Source: an uncultured Bacteroidota bacterium
GTDB lineage: Bacteria; Bacteroidota; Bacteroidia; Chitinophagales; Chitinophagaceae
Reading direction: 5' to 3'
Assembly (NCBI GenBank): GCA_903819975.1
Contig: CAIJFI010000004.1
Coordinates: forward strand, 124,001 to 188,000
Length of the DNA stretch: 64,000 nucleotides
Below the pieces are notes generated by a model. That model was not told the origin of the DNA. It worked only from the letters and a program-made list of their open reading frames with translations, and did not search any database. Shown here piece by piece: positions 8,399 to 17,121 of this stretch. Positions within the stretch are counted from its first letter, which is position 1; each line of letters begins with the position of its first letter. A program made the translations under genes and the position numbers.

Positions 8399-9430
8399 TT
8401 ATTTTGAAAACGCATTCCAACCTTGCGCATTAATGTCAAAAACATTATTACCCTTTGTAATAATTTTTGTCCCTTCTTCCAAATCACACATATATCCTAT
8501 TACACTAATCTCTTCTTGTAAAGTTATCTTATCATAGTCTGCTTGTTTCATTGTGAACAACAATTCATAATCCTCTCCGCCGTTTAGTGCACACACTGTT
8601 GGGTCTAAGCCAAACTTAAACGCAGCCGATTTTGTTGCTTCGTTTAAAGGGATTTTTTCTTCATATAATCTGCAGCCCAAATTGCTTTGTTTGCAAATAT
8701 GTAAAATATCGCTACTTAATCCGTCGCTTAAATCCATCATTGCTGTTGGTATAATTTCTTGAGACTCTAAATAATCAATGATATCTTTTCTTGCTTCCGG
8801 TTTTAATAATCGACCAACAATGTAATCTTCATTTTCTAGTGTTGGTTGTACTTGTGGGTTTTCTAAAAAGATTTTCTTTTCTCTTTCCATTAAAGTCAAT
8901 CCTAAAAATGCAGCACCCAAATCCCCAGACACACAAATTAAATCACCACTTTCTGCTGTGCTTCTTTTTACAAATTTATCTGGAGCAACTTCTCCTAACG
9001 CGGTTACAGAAATAATTAATCCTTTTTGCGAAGTAGATGTGTCACCTCCAATTAAATCAACGCCATATTTTTCACAAGCAATTTGTACTCCTAGATAAAA
9101 TTCCTCCAATGCCTCTAAGCTAAAGCGATTGCTGAAGGCCAAGCTCATAGTGATTTGCGTGGGATGTGCGTTCATTGCATAAATGTCACTAAGGTTTACA
9201 ACTACCGCTTTATATCCCAAATGTTTTAGTGGAGTATACATTAAGTCAAAGTGCACCCCCTCTACTAATAGGTCGGTAGTGATAACGGTTTGTTTTCCAA
9301 AATGATCTATTACTGCAGCATCATCACCAATTGACAAAACAGTTGACGCGTTTAGTGTTTCAAAATTTTCGGTAAGATGATCAATCAAACCAAACTCTCC
9401 TAGTTTTTCTATTTCTGTTCTTTCTGACAT
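8399..9430 (-). CDS. thiL: Thiamine-monophosphate kinase
   Basis: A 343-residue ATP-dependent kinase making thiamine diphosphate from thiamine monophosphate. It has the AIR-synthase/PurM-like fold signatures: SIGDDAAVI near the N-terminus, TTDLLVEGVHF, LIGGDTSTSQ, MMDLSDGLSSDI and GGEDYELLF. Length is typical (325-350). It follows the inositol-monophosphatase-family gene by 8 bases on the same strand and converges on nagA. No other thiamine genes are in the window. Confidence 0.95.
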   Translation of the reverse strand: MSERTEIEKLGEFGLIDHLTENFETLNASTVLSIGDDAAVIDHFGKQTVITTDLLVEGVHFDLMYTPLKHLGYKAVVVNLSDIYAMNAHPTQITMSLAFSNRFSLEALEEFYLGVQIACEKYGVDLIGGDTSTSQKGLIISVTALGEVAPDKFVKRSTAESGDLICVSGDLGAAFLGLTLMEREKKIFLENPQVQPTLENEDYIVGRLLKPEARKDIIDYLESQEIIPTAMMDLSDGLSSDILHICKQSNLGCRLYEEKIPLNEATKSAAFKFGLDPTVCALNGGEDYELLFTMKQADYDKITLQEEISVIGYMCDLEEGTKIITKGNNVFDINAQGWNAFSK

Positions 9431-9438
9431 AATTAATT

Positions 9439-10215
9439 TTATAAAGATCCGCCCTTAATTAAATTTAGTAATTGTTCGTGAATTTTTCCATTGCTTGCAA
9501 TAATGCCTGGTTGGTAAGGATTAAATTTTTCTCCTTTTAAATCGGTTACCACCCCTCCTGCTTCTTGCACAATTAAAAAACCAGCCGCACTATCCCATGC
9601 TTGTAATTTGTGTTCATAAAATCCATCAAAGCGTCCAGCTGCTGTCCAGCATAAGTCCAACGCAGCACTTCCCAAACGACGTACTGGTATTGCTTTTCGA
9701 ATTAATTTTTCAAAAATTTGTAGGGGTCCGTTTTCTGTATCTAAATACTGATAAGGAAAGCCTGTTACCAAACAACTTGCTAATAAATTATCCTTGTCGC
9801 TTACTTTTATTGGTTTGTCATTTAGTGTTGCGCCCTTTCCTTTTTCTGCGAAAAACATTTCATTCATAAAAGGATTGTACACAGCGCCCATAATCATTTC
9901 TCCGTTTTCTTCCACACCAATACTCACACAACAAATAGGTATACCGTTTGCAAAATTTATGGTGCCGTCAATAGGATCTATAATCCATTTGATGTTGGAG
10001 TCCGTTGGCATTGATCCTGTTTCTTCACTTAATATAAAATGGTCTGGGTGATTATCTTGTATTACTTTAAAAATGGCTTTTTCTGAAGCATGATCGGCTT
10101 CCGTTACCAAATCGTTAAGAGTGCCCTTGCTTGATATAGTAAAGGTTCCGTTAAAGTAACGCGTAAGCTCCGTAGCGCCTGCTTCGATTGCCTTTAAAAG
10201 TGTATTTTTAATCAT
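9439..10215 (-). CDS. Inositol monophosphatase family protein (SuhB-like)
   Basis: A 258-residue lithium-sensitive-phosphatase-fold enzyme. The metal site is intact: Glu64-Glu65 (LSEETG), Asp80 and Asp83 (WIIDPIDGTINF) and Asp207 (AWDSAAG). Family members dephosphorylate myo-inositol-1-phosphate, and some act on NADP(H) or histidinol phosphate. CysQ-type 3'-phosphoadenosine phosphatase is less likely because DGTINFANG is the IMPase pattern. The -7 box TACTTTTG ends only 4 bases before the ATG, so the mRNA is probably leaderless. thiL follows in the same operon. Confidence 0.9.
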   Translation of the reverse strand: MIKNTLLKAIEAGATELTRYFNGTFTISSKGTLNDLVTEADHASEKAIFKVIQDNHPDHFILSEETGSMPTDSNIKWIIDPIDGTINFANGIPICCVSIGVEENGEMIMGAVYNPFMNEMFFAEKGKGATLNDKPIKVSDKDNLLASCLVTGFPYQYLDTENGPLQIFEKLIRKAIPVRRLGSAALDLCWTAAGRFDGFYEHKLQAWDSAAGFLIVQEAGGVVTDLKGEKFNPYQPGIIASNGKIHEQLLNLIKGGSL

Positions 10216-10219
10216 ACTG

Positions 10220-10227
10220 CAAAAGTA
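10220..10227 (-). promoter_or_regulatory. -7 element abutting the IMPase-family start codon (leaderless)
   Basis: Minus strand reads TACTTTTG, then 4 bases, then ATG at 10215. Transcription starting at the usual distance would begin at or next to the start codon. Confidence 0.5.
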
Positions 10228-10252
10228 GCTTCGTTTGCTCGAATAACATTCC

Positions 10253-10260
10253 TATTTTTG
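10253..10260 (+). promoter_or_regulatory. Putative -7 element of the GH3-family gene
   Basis: TATTTTTG, a full match to TAnnTTTG, 35 bases before the ATG at 10296; a TTTG lies at 10234-10237, a little closer than the usual -33 spacing. Confidence 0.4.
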
Positions 10261-10295
10261 CATATAATCTTAAAAGATAAAACCAGAATTTGTAG

Positions 10296-11816
10296 ATGCC
10301 GATTTTCGAGATTAACTTGCCAAAGGGCCTGAACAAAGCGCTAGGTCTTCCTCAAAGAAGCCCAAGAAGATCGCAATTACGCGTGCTTAAAAAATTACTG
10401 CGTCGTGCAGGGTATACTGAGTTTGGACAAAAATTTGGTTTTGAAAAAATCTTACAAACTAAACATGTAGGGAAAGCTTTTCAACAAGCTGTTCCGGCTT
10501 ATAACTACAATAAAATTTACAAAGATTGGTGGCATAAATCCTTAGAAGGACAGGTAGATATTACTTGGCCTGGAAAAATTAAATTTTTCGCACTAAGTAG
10601 TGGCACCAGCGAAGCGGCAAGTAAATACATTCCAATTACCAATGACTTATTAAAAGGCAATAAAATAATCATGATTAAACAACTTATAAGTTTGTTTAAT
10701 TATAAGGATGTGCCATTGGCTAGTATTAGTAAGGGATGGCTAACACTGGGTGGCAGCACCGATTTGCAAAAGGGACCGGGTTATTATGCAGGGGACTTGA
10801 GTGGTATTACTGCAAAAAAAGCGCCGTTCTGGTTTCAGCCTTTTTATAAACCAGGCAAAAAAATTGCGAAAGAAAAAGATTGGAATAAAAAATTAAAAGA
10901 GATAGTCGAAAAAGCACCTAATTGGGATATTGGATTTATTGTGGGTGTGCCAGCTTGGATACAAATGTGTATCGAAATGGTAATTGAAAGATACAAGTTG
11001 AATAATATTCATGAGATTTGGCCCAACCTTGCCTTTTTTGTGCATGGTGGCGTAAGCTTTGAGCCATATAAACACGGTTTTGAAAAATTACTGGGTAGAC
11101 CCATTTCATATGTAGAAACCTATTTGGCTAGTGAGGGATTCTTAGCATGGCAGGATAAACAAAACGGAGAAGGCATGCGCCTTTCTTTTAATCAGCATAT
11201 CTTTTTTGAGTTTGTGCCTTTTGATGAAAACAATTTTGACGCAGACGGAGAGATGGTTGATAATCCGGAAGCGCTAATGATACACGAAGTGGAGGAGGGG
11301 AAAGACTATGCACTATTAATTAGCACAGTTGCTGGTGCTTGGCGATATTTAATTGGAGATACGGTGAGATTTGTAGACAAGGCCAATGCCGAAATAATTA
11401 TTACAGGTCGTACCAAACATTTTTTAAGTTTAGTGGGTGAACACTTGAGTGTTGATAATATGAACAAGGCTGTTCAGTTGGTAAGTGAAGAGTTGAATAT
11501 TTCAATTCCAGAATATTGTGTAAGCGGAGGGCCTGCGGATAGTTTTTTTGCACATCATTGGTACATTGCTTGTGACCAAGTGGTAGACGAAAAACTTTTG
11601 GCACAAAAAATTGATGAAAAATTAATTGTGCTTAATGATGATTATGCAGTTGAAAGAAAGAGCGCTCTAAAAGAAGTGCGCGTTTCTATTTTAAAAGAAT
11701 CTACGTTTATGTCTTTTTTAGAAAGCAAAGGAAAGATTGGTGGACAACATAAATTTCCAAGGGTAATAAAGGGCGAAATGCTAAAAGACTGGAAGGTTTT
11801 TATTTCAAATAATTAA
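10296..11816 (+). CDS. GH3 auxin-responsive-promoter family acyl-adenylating enzyme
   Basis: A 506-residue member of the GH3 family (the plant jasmonate/auxin amido-synthetase superfamily, ANL fold). Motif 1 ALSSGTSEAASKYIPIT (99-115) is the ATP phosphate loop, motif 2 is VETYLASEGFLAW and motif 3 is WRYLIGDTVRF followed by ITGRTKHFLSLVGEHLS. Plant members conjugate amino acids to acyl acids through an acyl-adenylate; bacterial ones are common in Bacteroidota but their substrates are largely unknown. It is followed with a 1-base gap by a LysE-family exporter, so the two genes are probably co-transcribed, and export of a conjugate is possible. Confidence 0.9.
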   Translation: MPIFEINLPKGLNKALGLPQRSPRRSQLRVLKKLLRRAGYTEFGQKFGFEKILQTKHVGKAFQQAVPAYNYNKIYKDWWHKSLEGQVDITWPGKIKFFALSSGTSEAASKYIPITNDLLKGNKIIMIKQLISLFNYKDVPLASISKGWLTLGGSTDLQKGPGYYAGDLSGITAKKAPFWFQPFYKPGKKIAKEKDWNKKLKEIVEKAPNWDIGFIVGVPAWIQMCIEMVIERYKLNNIHEIWPNLAFFVHGGVSFEPYKHGFEKLLGRPISYVETYLASEGFLAWQDKQNGEGMRLSFNQHIFFEFVPFDENNFDADGEMVDNPEALMIHEVEEGKDYALLISTVAGAWRYLIGDTVRFVDKANAEIIITGRTKHFLSLVGEHLSVDNMNKAVQLVSEELNISIPEYCVSGGPADSFFAHHWYIACDQVVDEKLLAQKIDEKLIVLNDDYAVERKSALKEVRVSILKESTFMSFLESKGKIGGQHKFPRVIKGEMLKDWKVFISNN

Positions 11817-11817
11817 T

Positions 11818-12459
11818 ATGATTGAACCTATAATTAAAGGCTTGTTGCTTGGTCTCATATTAAGTATCTCAATTGGGCCGGTCATATTTGCAATTTTAAA
11901 ACAAAGCTTAACCAATGGACACAAGGCTGGATACGCTTTTGTGGTGGGGGTTTCGGCAAGTGATATTACTTTATTGACTATTTGTAATGTTTTTACTGCT
12001 TTATTTACATTGGTGTTAACACATAAAGCAATTATTGCAATGACGGGTGCGGGGTTTTTATTATTAATGGGTTTGTACACATTAATATTTAAAAAAATAA
12101 CACTGGAATCCATTGGTGATGATAAAGATAAAACTATGCGCAAGCGTGATTTGTTTGGCGTTTTTGTATCCGGATATTTAATGAACACCTTAAATCCAAG
12201 TGTGTTTCTATTTTGGTTTGCATGGACTGCCGCTATTGGGACAACTGCTTCAGAAAGTAACAATCCACTTGTTTATAAACTAATTGTTTTTGGAACCTGC
12301 TTGCTGTTTGTGCTTACTTCCGACTTATTAAAAGTAGCGTTAGCGGGTGCGTTAAGACCTAAGCTAACAGAAAAAACCCTGGTTTGGATTAACAGATTAT
12401 CGGGTATTATTATTTTAATTTTTAGTGCGGCACTTTTTTATAGCGCACTAAAATACTAG
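11818..12459 (+). CDS. LysE family translocator (amino-acid/metabolite exporter)
   Basis: A 213-residue inner-membrane protein with about six hydrophobic segments. It opens with the LysE/RhtB signature (GLLLGLILSISIGPV) and has GYAFVVGVSASD in the second segment and NTLNPSVFLFWFAW in the fourth. The family exports basic or neutral amino acids and related compounds. Its ATG begins one base after the GH3 stop, indicating translational coupling. Substrate unknown. Confidence 0.87.
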   Translation: MIEPIIKGLLLGLILSISIGPVIFAILKQSLTNGHKAGYAFVVGVSASDITLLTICNVFTALFTLVLTHKAIIAMTGAGFLLLMGLYTLIFKKITLESIGDDKDKTMRKRDLFGVFVSGYLMNTLNPSVFLFWFAWTAAIGTTASESNNPLVYKLIVFGTCLLFVLTSDLLKVALAGALRPKLTEKTLVWINRLSGIIILIFSAALFYSALKY

Positions 12460-12544
12460 ATGCTCTAGTTTGTTTTTATAATTGAATATCGGACTTTAAC
12501 ATCTTTCACGTGTTTATTATTGGGATTAGTTCGTAAATTGTATT

Positions 12545-13096
12545 GTGAAAAAAATAATCTACTCATTGGTTTTGGCGTTTATTTGCTTTAGCCAGGTTAA
12601 TGCGCAAGGCGGGAAGCTTTTGGCATTAAAGGATCGCGGTGTGATAGTGCACTCTTATGTTAAGGGCAGCTATATCGACTTTGAATTAAGCAATCATTCT
12701 TGGATAACCGGCTATCTGGACCTGGTTCAAACCGATTCGGTGAGGATTAATCAGTTTGCGCTTCAAAAAATTACAACCGTTTATGGTACATGGGGCGAAG
12801 ACACAATAAAACTTGGACAGCTTACGATAAGTGTTAATGAAATTGCAGCTTTTGCTCATGAAAAAGGCCATTACACAAGCGTTTTTTCTAATGGTGGCTT
12901 TTTAAAAGTGGCCGGTCCTCTTTATGCCGGATTAAATATTACCAACTCTTTAATTAATAAAGATCCTGTTTTTGGTAGTCGAAACCTTCCTCAAATTGCA
13001 GGTGGTGTTGTAGCTTGGCTGCTTGGTAAGTGGCAGGCGAATACCAATCCTAATTATCGTCCTATTGGGAAAAGATATTCTGTAGAAATTATATAA
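12545..13096 (+). CDS. Secreted protein of unknown function
   Basis: The family is not recognised. The 183-residue product starts at GTG and has a clean Sec signal peptide (MKKIIYSLVLAFICFSQVNAQ). The mature part is mostly beta-like with short charged turns (GVIVHSYVKGSYIDFEL; LVQTDSVRINQFALQ) and no repeated domain or catalytic motif. It precedes mtgA by 24 bases on the same strand, so an envelope role is plausible but not shown. Confidence 0.72.
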   Translation: MKKIIYSLVLAFICFSQVNAQGGKLLALKDRGVIVHSYVKGSYIDFELSNHSWITGYLDLVQTDSVRINQFALQKITTVYGTWGEDTIKLGQLTISVNEIAAFAHEKGHYTSVFSNGGFLKVAGPLYAGLNITNSLINKDPVFGSRNLPQIAGGVVAWLLGKWQANTNPNYRPIGKRYSVEII

Positions 13097-13120
13097 TCCA
13101 TTTGTAACCAATACTGCGCG

Positions 13121-13816
13121 GTGTTTAAACTCATTAAGAAAATATTTTTATACCTTTTTATAAGTTCATTGTTTTATGTACTTATTACAAAATTTATAGA
13201 ACCCCCTTTTACAATTACTCAAATCACCAACGCATTTGGATTGGGATTAAATAGAGATTATGTGGGATGGGACGAAATGTCTTATAATATTAAACTAGCC
13301 GCAATAGCAAGTGAAGACCAAGCTTTTACAGATCATAGTGGCTTTGATTGGGATGCAATGGAAAAAAGCATGCATCCTAAAAAGAAAAATAAAAAATCTA
13401 AAATTCCTTTTGGAGGTGGCGCAAGTACGATTACACAACAGGTTGCAAAAAATGTTTTTTTATGGCAGGGTAGTGGTTTTGATAAATACATTCGAAAAAT
13501 TCCAGAATTTTATTTTACTTTTTTAATTGAAATGGTTTGGGGTAAAAAACGAATTTTAGAAGTGTATTTAAATGTAATTGAAACCGGGCCGGGTTGTTTT
13601 GGTGTTGAAGCAGCTGCACAACACTATTTTCACAAATCAGCTAAAAATTTATCAAGAGCGGAAGCTGCAATGATTGTTGCTGGTTTTCCCAATCCTAAAA
13701 AATTTACTGCAAATCCAATGACATCAAGGGTTGCGTGGCGATATCCTCAAATTTTAAGAGAGATGCATAATATTGAAGATGATGAAGATGTTGCCGCTTT
13801 ATTAAAAAGCAGATAG
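13121..13816 (+). CDS. mtgA: Monofunctional biosynthetic peptidoglycan glycosyltransferase
   Basis: A 231-residue GT51 enzyme that polymerises lipid II into glycan strands. One N-terminal transmembrane helix (about 8-25) anchors it. The catalytic motif ASEDQAFTDHSGFDWDAM places the general base at Glu65, followed by GGASTITQQVAKN (99-111) and GKKRILEVYLNVIE. There is no transpeptidase domain, as expected for MtgA. It starts with GTG. The Lys-rich stretch KKKNKKSK (around 87-94) between the first two motifs is a family-typical loop. Confidence 0.94.
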   Translation: MFKLIKKIFLYLFISSLFYVLITKFIEPPFTITQITNAFGLGLNRDYVGWDEMSYNIKLAAIASEDQAFTDHSGFDWDAMEKSMHPKKKNKKSKIPFGGGASTITQQVAKNVFLWQGSGFDKYIRKIPEFYFTFLIEMVWGKKRILEVYLNVIETGPGCFGVEAAAQHYFHKSAKNLSRAEAAMIVAGFPNPKKFTANPMTSRVAWRYPQILREMHNIEDDEDVAALLKSR

Positions 13817-13845
13817 CAATTATTTTACCTTAGACGGTATATAAT

Positions 13846-14373
13846 TTATTTTAAAAATTGATCTAATAACTCAATTGCATTTTGTGTTCTTTCTTCTCCT
13901 ATTCCACTTACAATACCCCATGGTGTTTTTTGATTAACAAGTAGTTCCTTATAAATAGTAAACAGTTCTTTTCTTGGTCCTTCGTTTGGATATTCACGCA
14001 TCTCATCTGGCGCCCATGGTAGATCTATATCACATAATAAATATGCGTCGTATTTTCTTTCGTTTATCTTTTCTAAAATAAATGTGTGGCAGTTATTAAA
14101 CACATATTCACACCAAACTTTCATCACATACATATCTGTGTCAATTATTAACATGTCTTTGGCCTTTTCCACAAAAGCATCCTCTCCCGCAAGTTGTCCT
14201 TTTGCAATCGTTAATAAGTTATCAAAATTATAGTCGGTTCCGTTTTCTGATAAATACTGACGGGCATATTCTGGGCACCACTGTGTGTTATAGTGCTTTG
14301 CCAAAGCCGCACAAAGCGTTGACTTTCCTGTAGACTCGGGGCCTAGTATCACTATTTTTTTTACATTTTTCAT
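13846..14373 (-). CDS. NadR-like ATPase, probable ribosylnicotinamide kinase
   Basis: A 175-residue P-loop protein with Walker A GPESTGKS (11-18) and CPEYARQYL just downstream, matching the C-terminal ribosylnicotinamide kinase domain of NadR without its DNA-binding or adenylyltransferase parts. It would phosphorylate nicotinamide riboside to NMN. The gene lies 44 bases downstream of pnuC, the nicotinamide riboside transporter, on the same strand, which strongly supports the function. An NMN adenylyltransferase (nadD) is elsewhere in the window. Confidence 0.85.
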   Translation of the reverse strand: MKNVKKIVILGPESTGKSTLCAALAKHYNTQWCPEYARQYLSENGTDYNFDNLLTIAKGQLAGEDAFVEKAKDMLIIDTDMYVMKVWCEYVFNNCHTFILEKINERKYDAYLLCDIDLPWAPDEMREYPNEGPRKELFTIYKELLVNQKTPWGIVSGIGEERTQNAIELLDQFLK

Positions 14374-14417
14374 GTTGCAATTTTGGTTCGTTTTTATTTA
14401 ACGCGCACGTTTAGTAA

Positions 14418-15044
14418 TTATTGTTTCACCATTTTTGCTTTTTGACGCCAAGACTGTAGTCCGGCAATTGCTAAAATTAATAACACAACAAATTGCACAC
14501 TAGTAAACGCATAGCCCTTTATAAAATACAAAGGGATGGATGTTATGTTAGTAAGTATCCACCAAATCCAGCTCTCTACTTTTTTCTTAGCCATCAACCA
14601 CATTCCAGTATAGGCAGTAGCACTTGAAAGGGCATCTGCCCAAGGAATGGCTTCGGGTGCAAATGCGGTTTTTGCATAGGAAAGTGAAACAAAAATTACA
14701 ATATAAAAAAGGGAGAAAAATCCAATTTGTTGCAACCACTCTTTTTGGGTGCTACTCGTAATTTCTAGTGCTAGTGTTTTGTGGTCTTCTTTTTTTCGTG
14801 TCCATAAATACCATCCATATACACTCATTATGGTATAATATAAATTAACACTAGCCTCTCCTAACAAGTGCCCCTTGTAACTTAAGTAAATGTAAAAAGT
14901 AGTATTAATTAAGCCGGTAGGATATACTAGTATGTTTTCTTTCCTGCTATACCAAACCGATACAATGCCCGCTATTACTGCAATTGCTTCTACCCATCCT
15001 GTTTGTAATAAACCTTCATATATTGCTTGTAAAATATTGGACAT
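14418..15044 (-). CDS. pnuC: Nicotinamide riboside transporter PnuC
   Basis: A 208-residue inner-membrane protein with about seven hydrophobic segments and the PnuC signatures: VWYSRKENILVYPTGLINT near helix 2 and WIWWILTNITSIPLYFIKG near helix 6, whose Trp and Asn residues line the substrate site. It takes up nicotinamide riboside by facilitated diffusion, trapped by the downstream kinase. It starts 13 bases after the uvrB stop and may read from the same transcript. No NAD or thiamine riboswitch is seen upstream. Confidence 0.93.
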   Translation of the reverse strand: MSNILQAIYEGLLQTGWVEAIAVIAGIVSVWYSRKENILVYPTGLINTTFYIYLSYKGHLLGEASVNLYYTIMSVYGWYLWTRKKEDHKTLALEITSSTQKEWLQQIGFFSLFYIVIFVSLSYAKTAFAPEAIPWADALSSATAYTGMWLMAKKKVESWIWWILTNITSIPLYFIKGYAFTSVQFVVLLILAIAGLQSWRQKAKMVKQ

Positions 15045-15057
15045 TTTTCTATATTTA

Positions 15058-17106
15058 TTATTTTGCTTTTTTCATTTTCTCTAATTGCGCCTCTAATAAA
15101 AACATTTCGTCTCTTGTTTTGGCAGCTTCCATAAAATCCATAGCTTTTGCAAATTTATCCATTTGTTTTTTGGTGTCTTTAATTGCTTTTTCTATTTGTG
15201 GAATTGTTTTATATACATCGTATTTTGTATCTCCATCTGCCAACACATTAATTTCGTCGGTTGTTCTAACATTCATGTTGTTGAGGGTATATCCCTTAAT
15301 GTCTAAGACAGACCCTTGTGCCATTACTTGCTCTATACTTTTTACAACAGTGGTGGGTGTGATATTGTGGTCGATATTGTATTTAATTTGTTTTTCGCGG
15401 CGGCGATTGGTTTCATCAATAGTACGCTGCATGCTTTTTGTAACACTATCTCCATAAAAAATTACACGACCATTAACATTTCTTGCCGCGCGTCCTGCTG
15501 TTTGTGTTAATGATTTTTCGTTTCTTAAAAAACCTTCTTTGTCAGCATCTAAAACAGCCACCAATGATACTTCTGGAAGATCAAGTCCTTCTCTTAAAAG
15601 GTTAACACCCACAAGCACATCAATAACACCCAATCTTAATTCACGCAATATTTCAACACGCTCTAGTGCATCAATATCACTATGAATGTACTTAGATTTG
15701 ATTTGTATTTTTTGTAAGAACCGATCCATTTCTTCCGCCATTTTTTTAGTTAGTGTGGTCACTAAAACGCGATCGCCCTTTTCTACTTGCATTGCAATTT
15801 CGTCTAACAAATCATCTATTTGGTTTTTTGTTGGACGCACCTCAATTGGTGGATCCAACAGTCCTGTTGGTCTTACAACCTGTTCCACTATTAATCCTCC
15901 GGTTTTTTCTAATTCATATTCACCCGGGGTTGCGCTCACAAAAACAGATTGTCCAATTATATTTTCAAACTCATTAAAGTTTAACGGGCGGTTGTCTATT
16001 GCACTTGGTAATCTAAAACCATATTCAACTAAATTCATTTTTCTACTTCTATCTCCTCCGTACATACCACTAATTTGTGGAATCGTTTGGTGACTCTCGT
16101 CTATCACACATAAAAAATCTTTAGGAAAATAATCCAACAAACAGAATGGTCTTGTTCCAGGAACGCGTCTATCAAAAAATCTTGAATAGTTTTCAATACC
16201 AGTACAATAACCTAATTCTCTAATCATTTCAATATCATATTCCACACGTTCTTTTATTCTTGCAGCCTCCATTGGTTTTCCAACGTTTTTGAAATACTCC
16301 ACCTGTGCGCGCATTTCATCCTGTATTTCGTAAATAATTTGTTGAACCATATCCTTTGGTGCTAAATATAAATTAGCTGGAAATATGGCGGCGTTTTCCA
16401 TTCGCTCAATTCTTTTTCCTGTTTCAATTTCAATGGTTTCAATTTCTTCTATCTCGTCTCCAAAAAAAGTAACCCTATATCCGTAGTCAACATAAGGAAG
16501 ACGAATATCTACCGTATCTCCGTTAACCCTAAACGCACCTCTATCAAATTCGGTAACAGATCTGTGATACAATGCATTAACAAGCGCGTGTAAAAAAGCC
16601 TGTCTTGCAAGTGTTTGTCCTTTTTGAATTCTAATAATTCCATTTTCTAATTCGGTAGGATTTCCCATACCATAAATACAACTTACACTCGCAACTATAA
16701 TAATATCTCTGCGACCACTTAGTAATTGAGCTGTTGCTTGTAGTCTAAGCTTATCTAACTCCTCGTTAATACTTAAATCTTTTTCGATATAAACTCCAGA
16801 AGTTGGTAGGTACGCCTCGGGTTGATAATAATCGTAATAAGAAACAAAATACCCCACTGCGTTATTTGGAAAAAAGCTTTTAAACTCTCCATATAATTGG
16901 GCTACTAATGTTTTATTGTGCGTAAGCACTAGTGTTGGGCGCTGAACGTTTTGAATAAGATTAGCAATGGTAAAGGTTTTACCGCTACCTGTTACACCCA
17001 ATAGTGTTTGGTACCTGTCTCCACTTAAAACCCCCTCGGTCAACTGCGCAATAGCACTAGGTTGGTCTCCCGAGGGGGTATAATGTGATTGAATTTGAAA
17101 AGGCAT
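15058..17106 (-). CDS. uvrB: UvrABC excinuclease subunit B
   Basis: Nucleotide excision repair helicase-like subunit of 682 residues. The frame is open two codons further to a TTG at 17112, but that TTG lies inside the -7 element, so the ATG at 17106 is preferred. Numbered from that TTG, Walker A GVTGSGKT is at 39-46, the damage-probing beta hairpin YYDYYQPEAYLP at 92-103, the DESH box near 340, and the C-terminal UVR domain that binds UvrC covers the last 40 residues. All helicase motifs appear intact. The start codon is 3 bases from a perfect -7 box, suggesting a leaderless mRNA that may continue into pnuC. Confidence 0.96.
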   Translation of the reverse strand: MPFQIQSHYTPSGDQPSAIAQLTEGVLSGDRYQTLLGVTGSGKTFTIANLIQNVQRPTLVLTHNKTLVAQLYGEFKSFFPNNAVGYFVSYYDYYQPEAYLPTSGVYIEKDLSINEELDKLRLQATAQLLSGRRDIIIVASVSCIYGMGNPTELENGIIRIQKGQTLARQAFLHALVNALYHRSVTEFDRGAFRVNGDTVDIRLPYVDYGYRVTFFGDEIEEIETIEIETGKRIERMENAAIFPANLYLAPKDMVQQIIYEIQDEMRAQVEYFKNVGKPMEAARIKERVEYDIEMIRELGYCTGIENYSRFFDRRVPGTRPFCLLDYFPKDFLCVIDESHQTIPQISGMYGGDRSRKMNLVEYGFRLPSAIDNRPLNFNEFENIIGQSVFVSATPGEYELEKTGGLIVEQVVRPTGLLDPPIEVRPTKNQIDDLLDEIAMQVEKGDRVLVTTLTKKMAEEMDRFLQKIQIKSKYIHSDIDALERVEILRELRLGVIDVLVGVNLLREGLDLPEVSLVAVLDADKEGFLRNEKSLTQTAGRAARNVNGRVIFYGDSVTKSMQRTIDETNRRREKQIKYNIDHNITPTTVVKSIEQVMAQGSVLDIKGYTLNNMNVRTTDEINVLADGDTKYDVYKTIPQIEKAIKDTKKQMDKFAKAMDFMEAAKTRDEMFLLEAQLEKMKKAK

Positions 17107-17109
17107 ACT

Positions 17110-17117
17110 CAAAGGTA
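17110..17117 (-). promoter_or_regulatory. uvrB: -7 element abutting the uvrB start codon
   Basis: Minus strand reads TACCTTTG, then 3 bases, then ATG at 17106. This decides the uvrB start, because the alternative TTG codon is part of the promoter box. Confidence 0.5.
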
Positions 17118-17121
17118 CGTC

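Noticed and set aside
17107..17112. uvrB start at the TTG two codons upstream of the ATG
   Set aside because: The TTG is part of the TACCTTTG promoter box, so it is unlikely to be transcribed.
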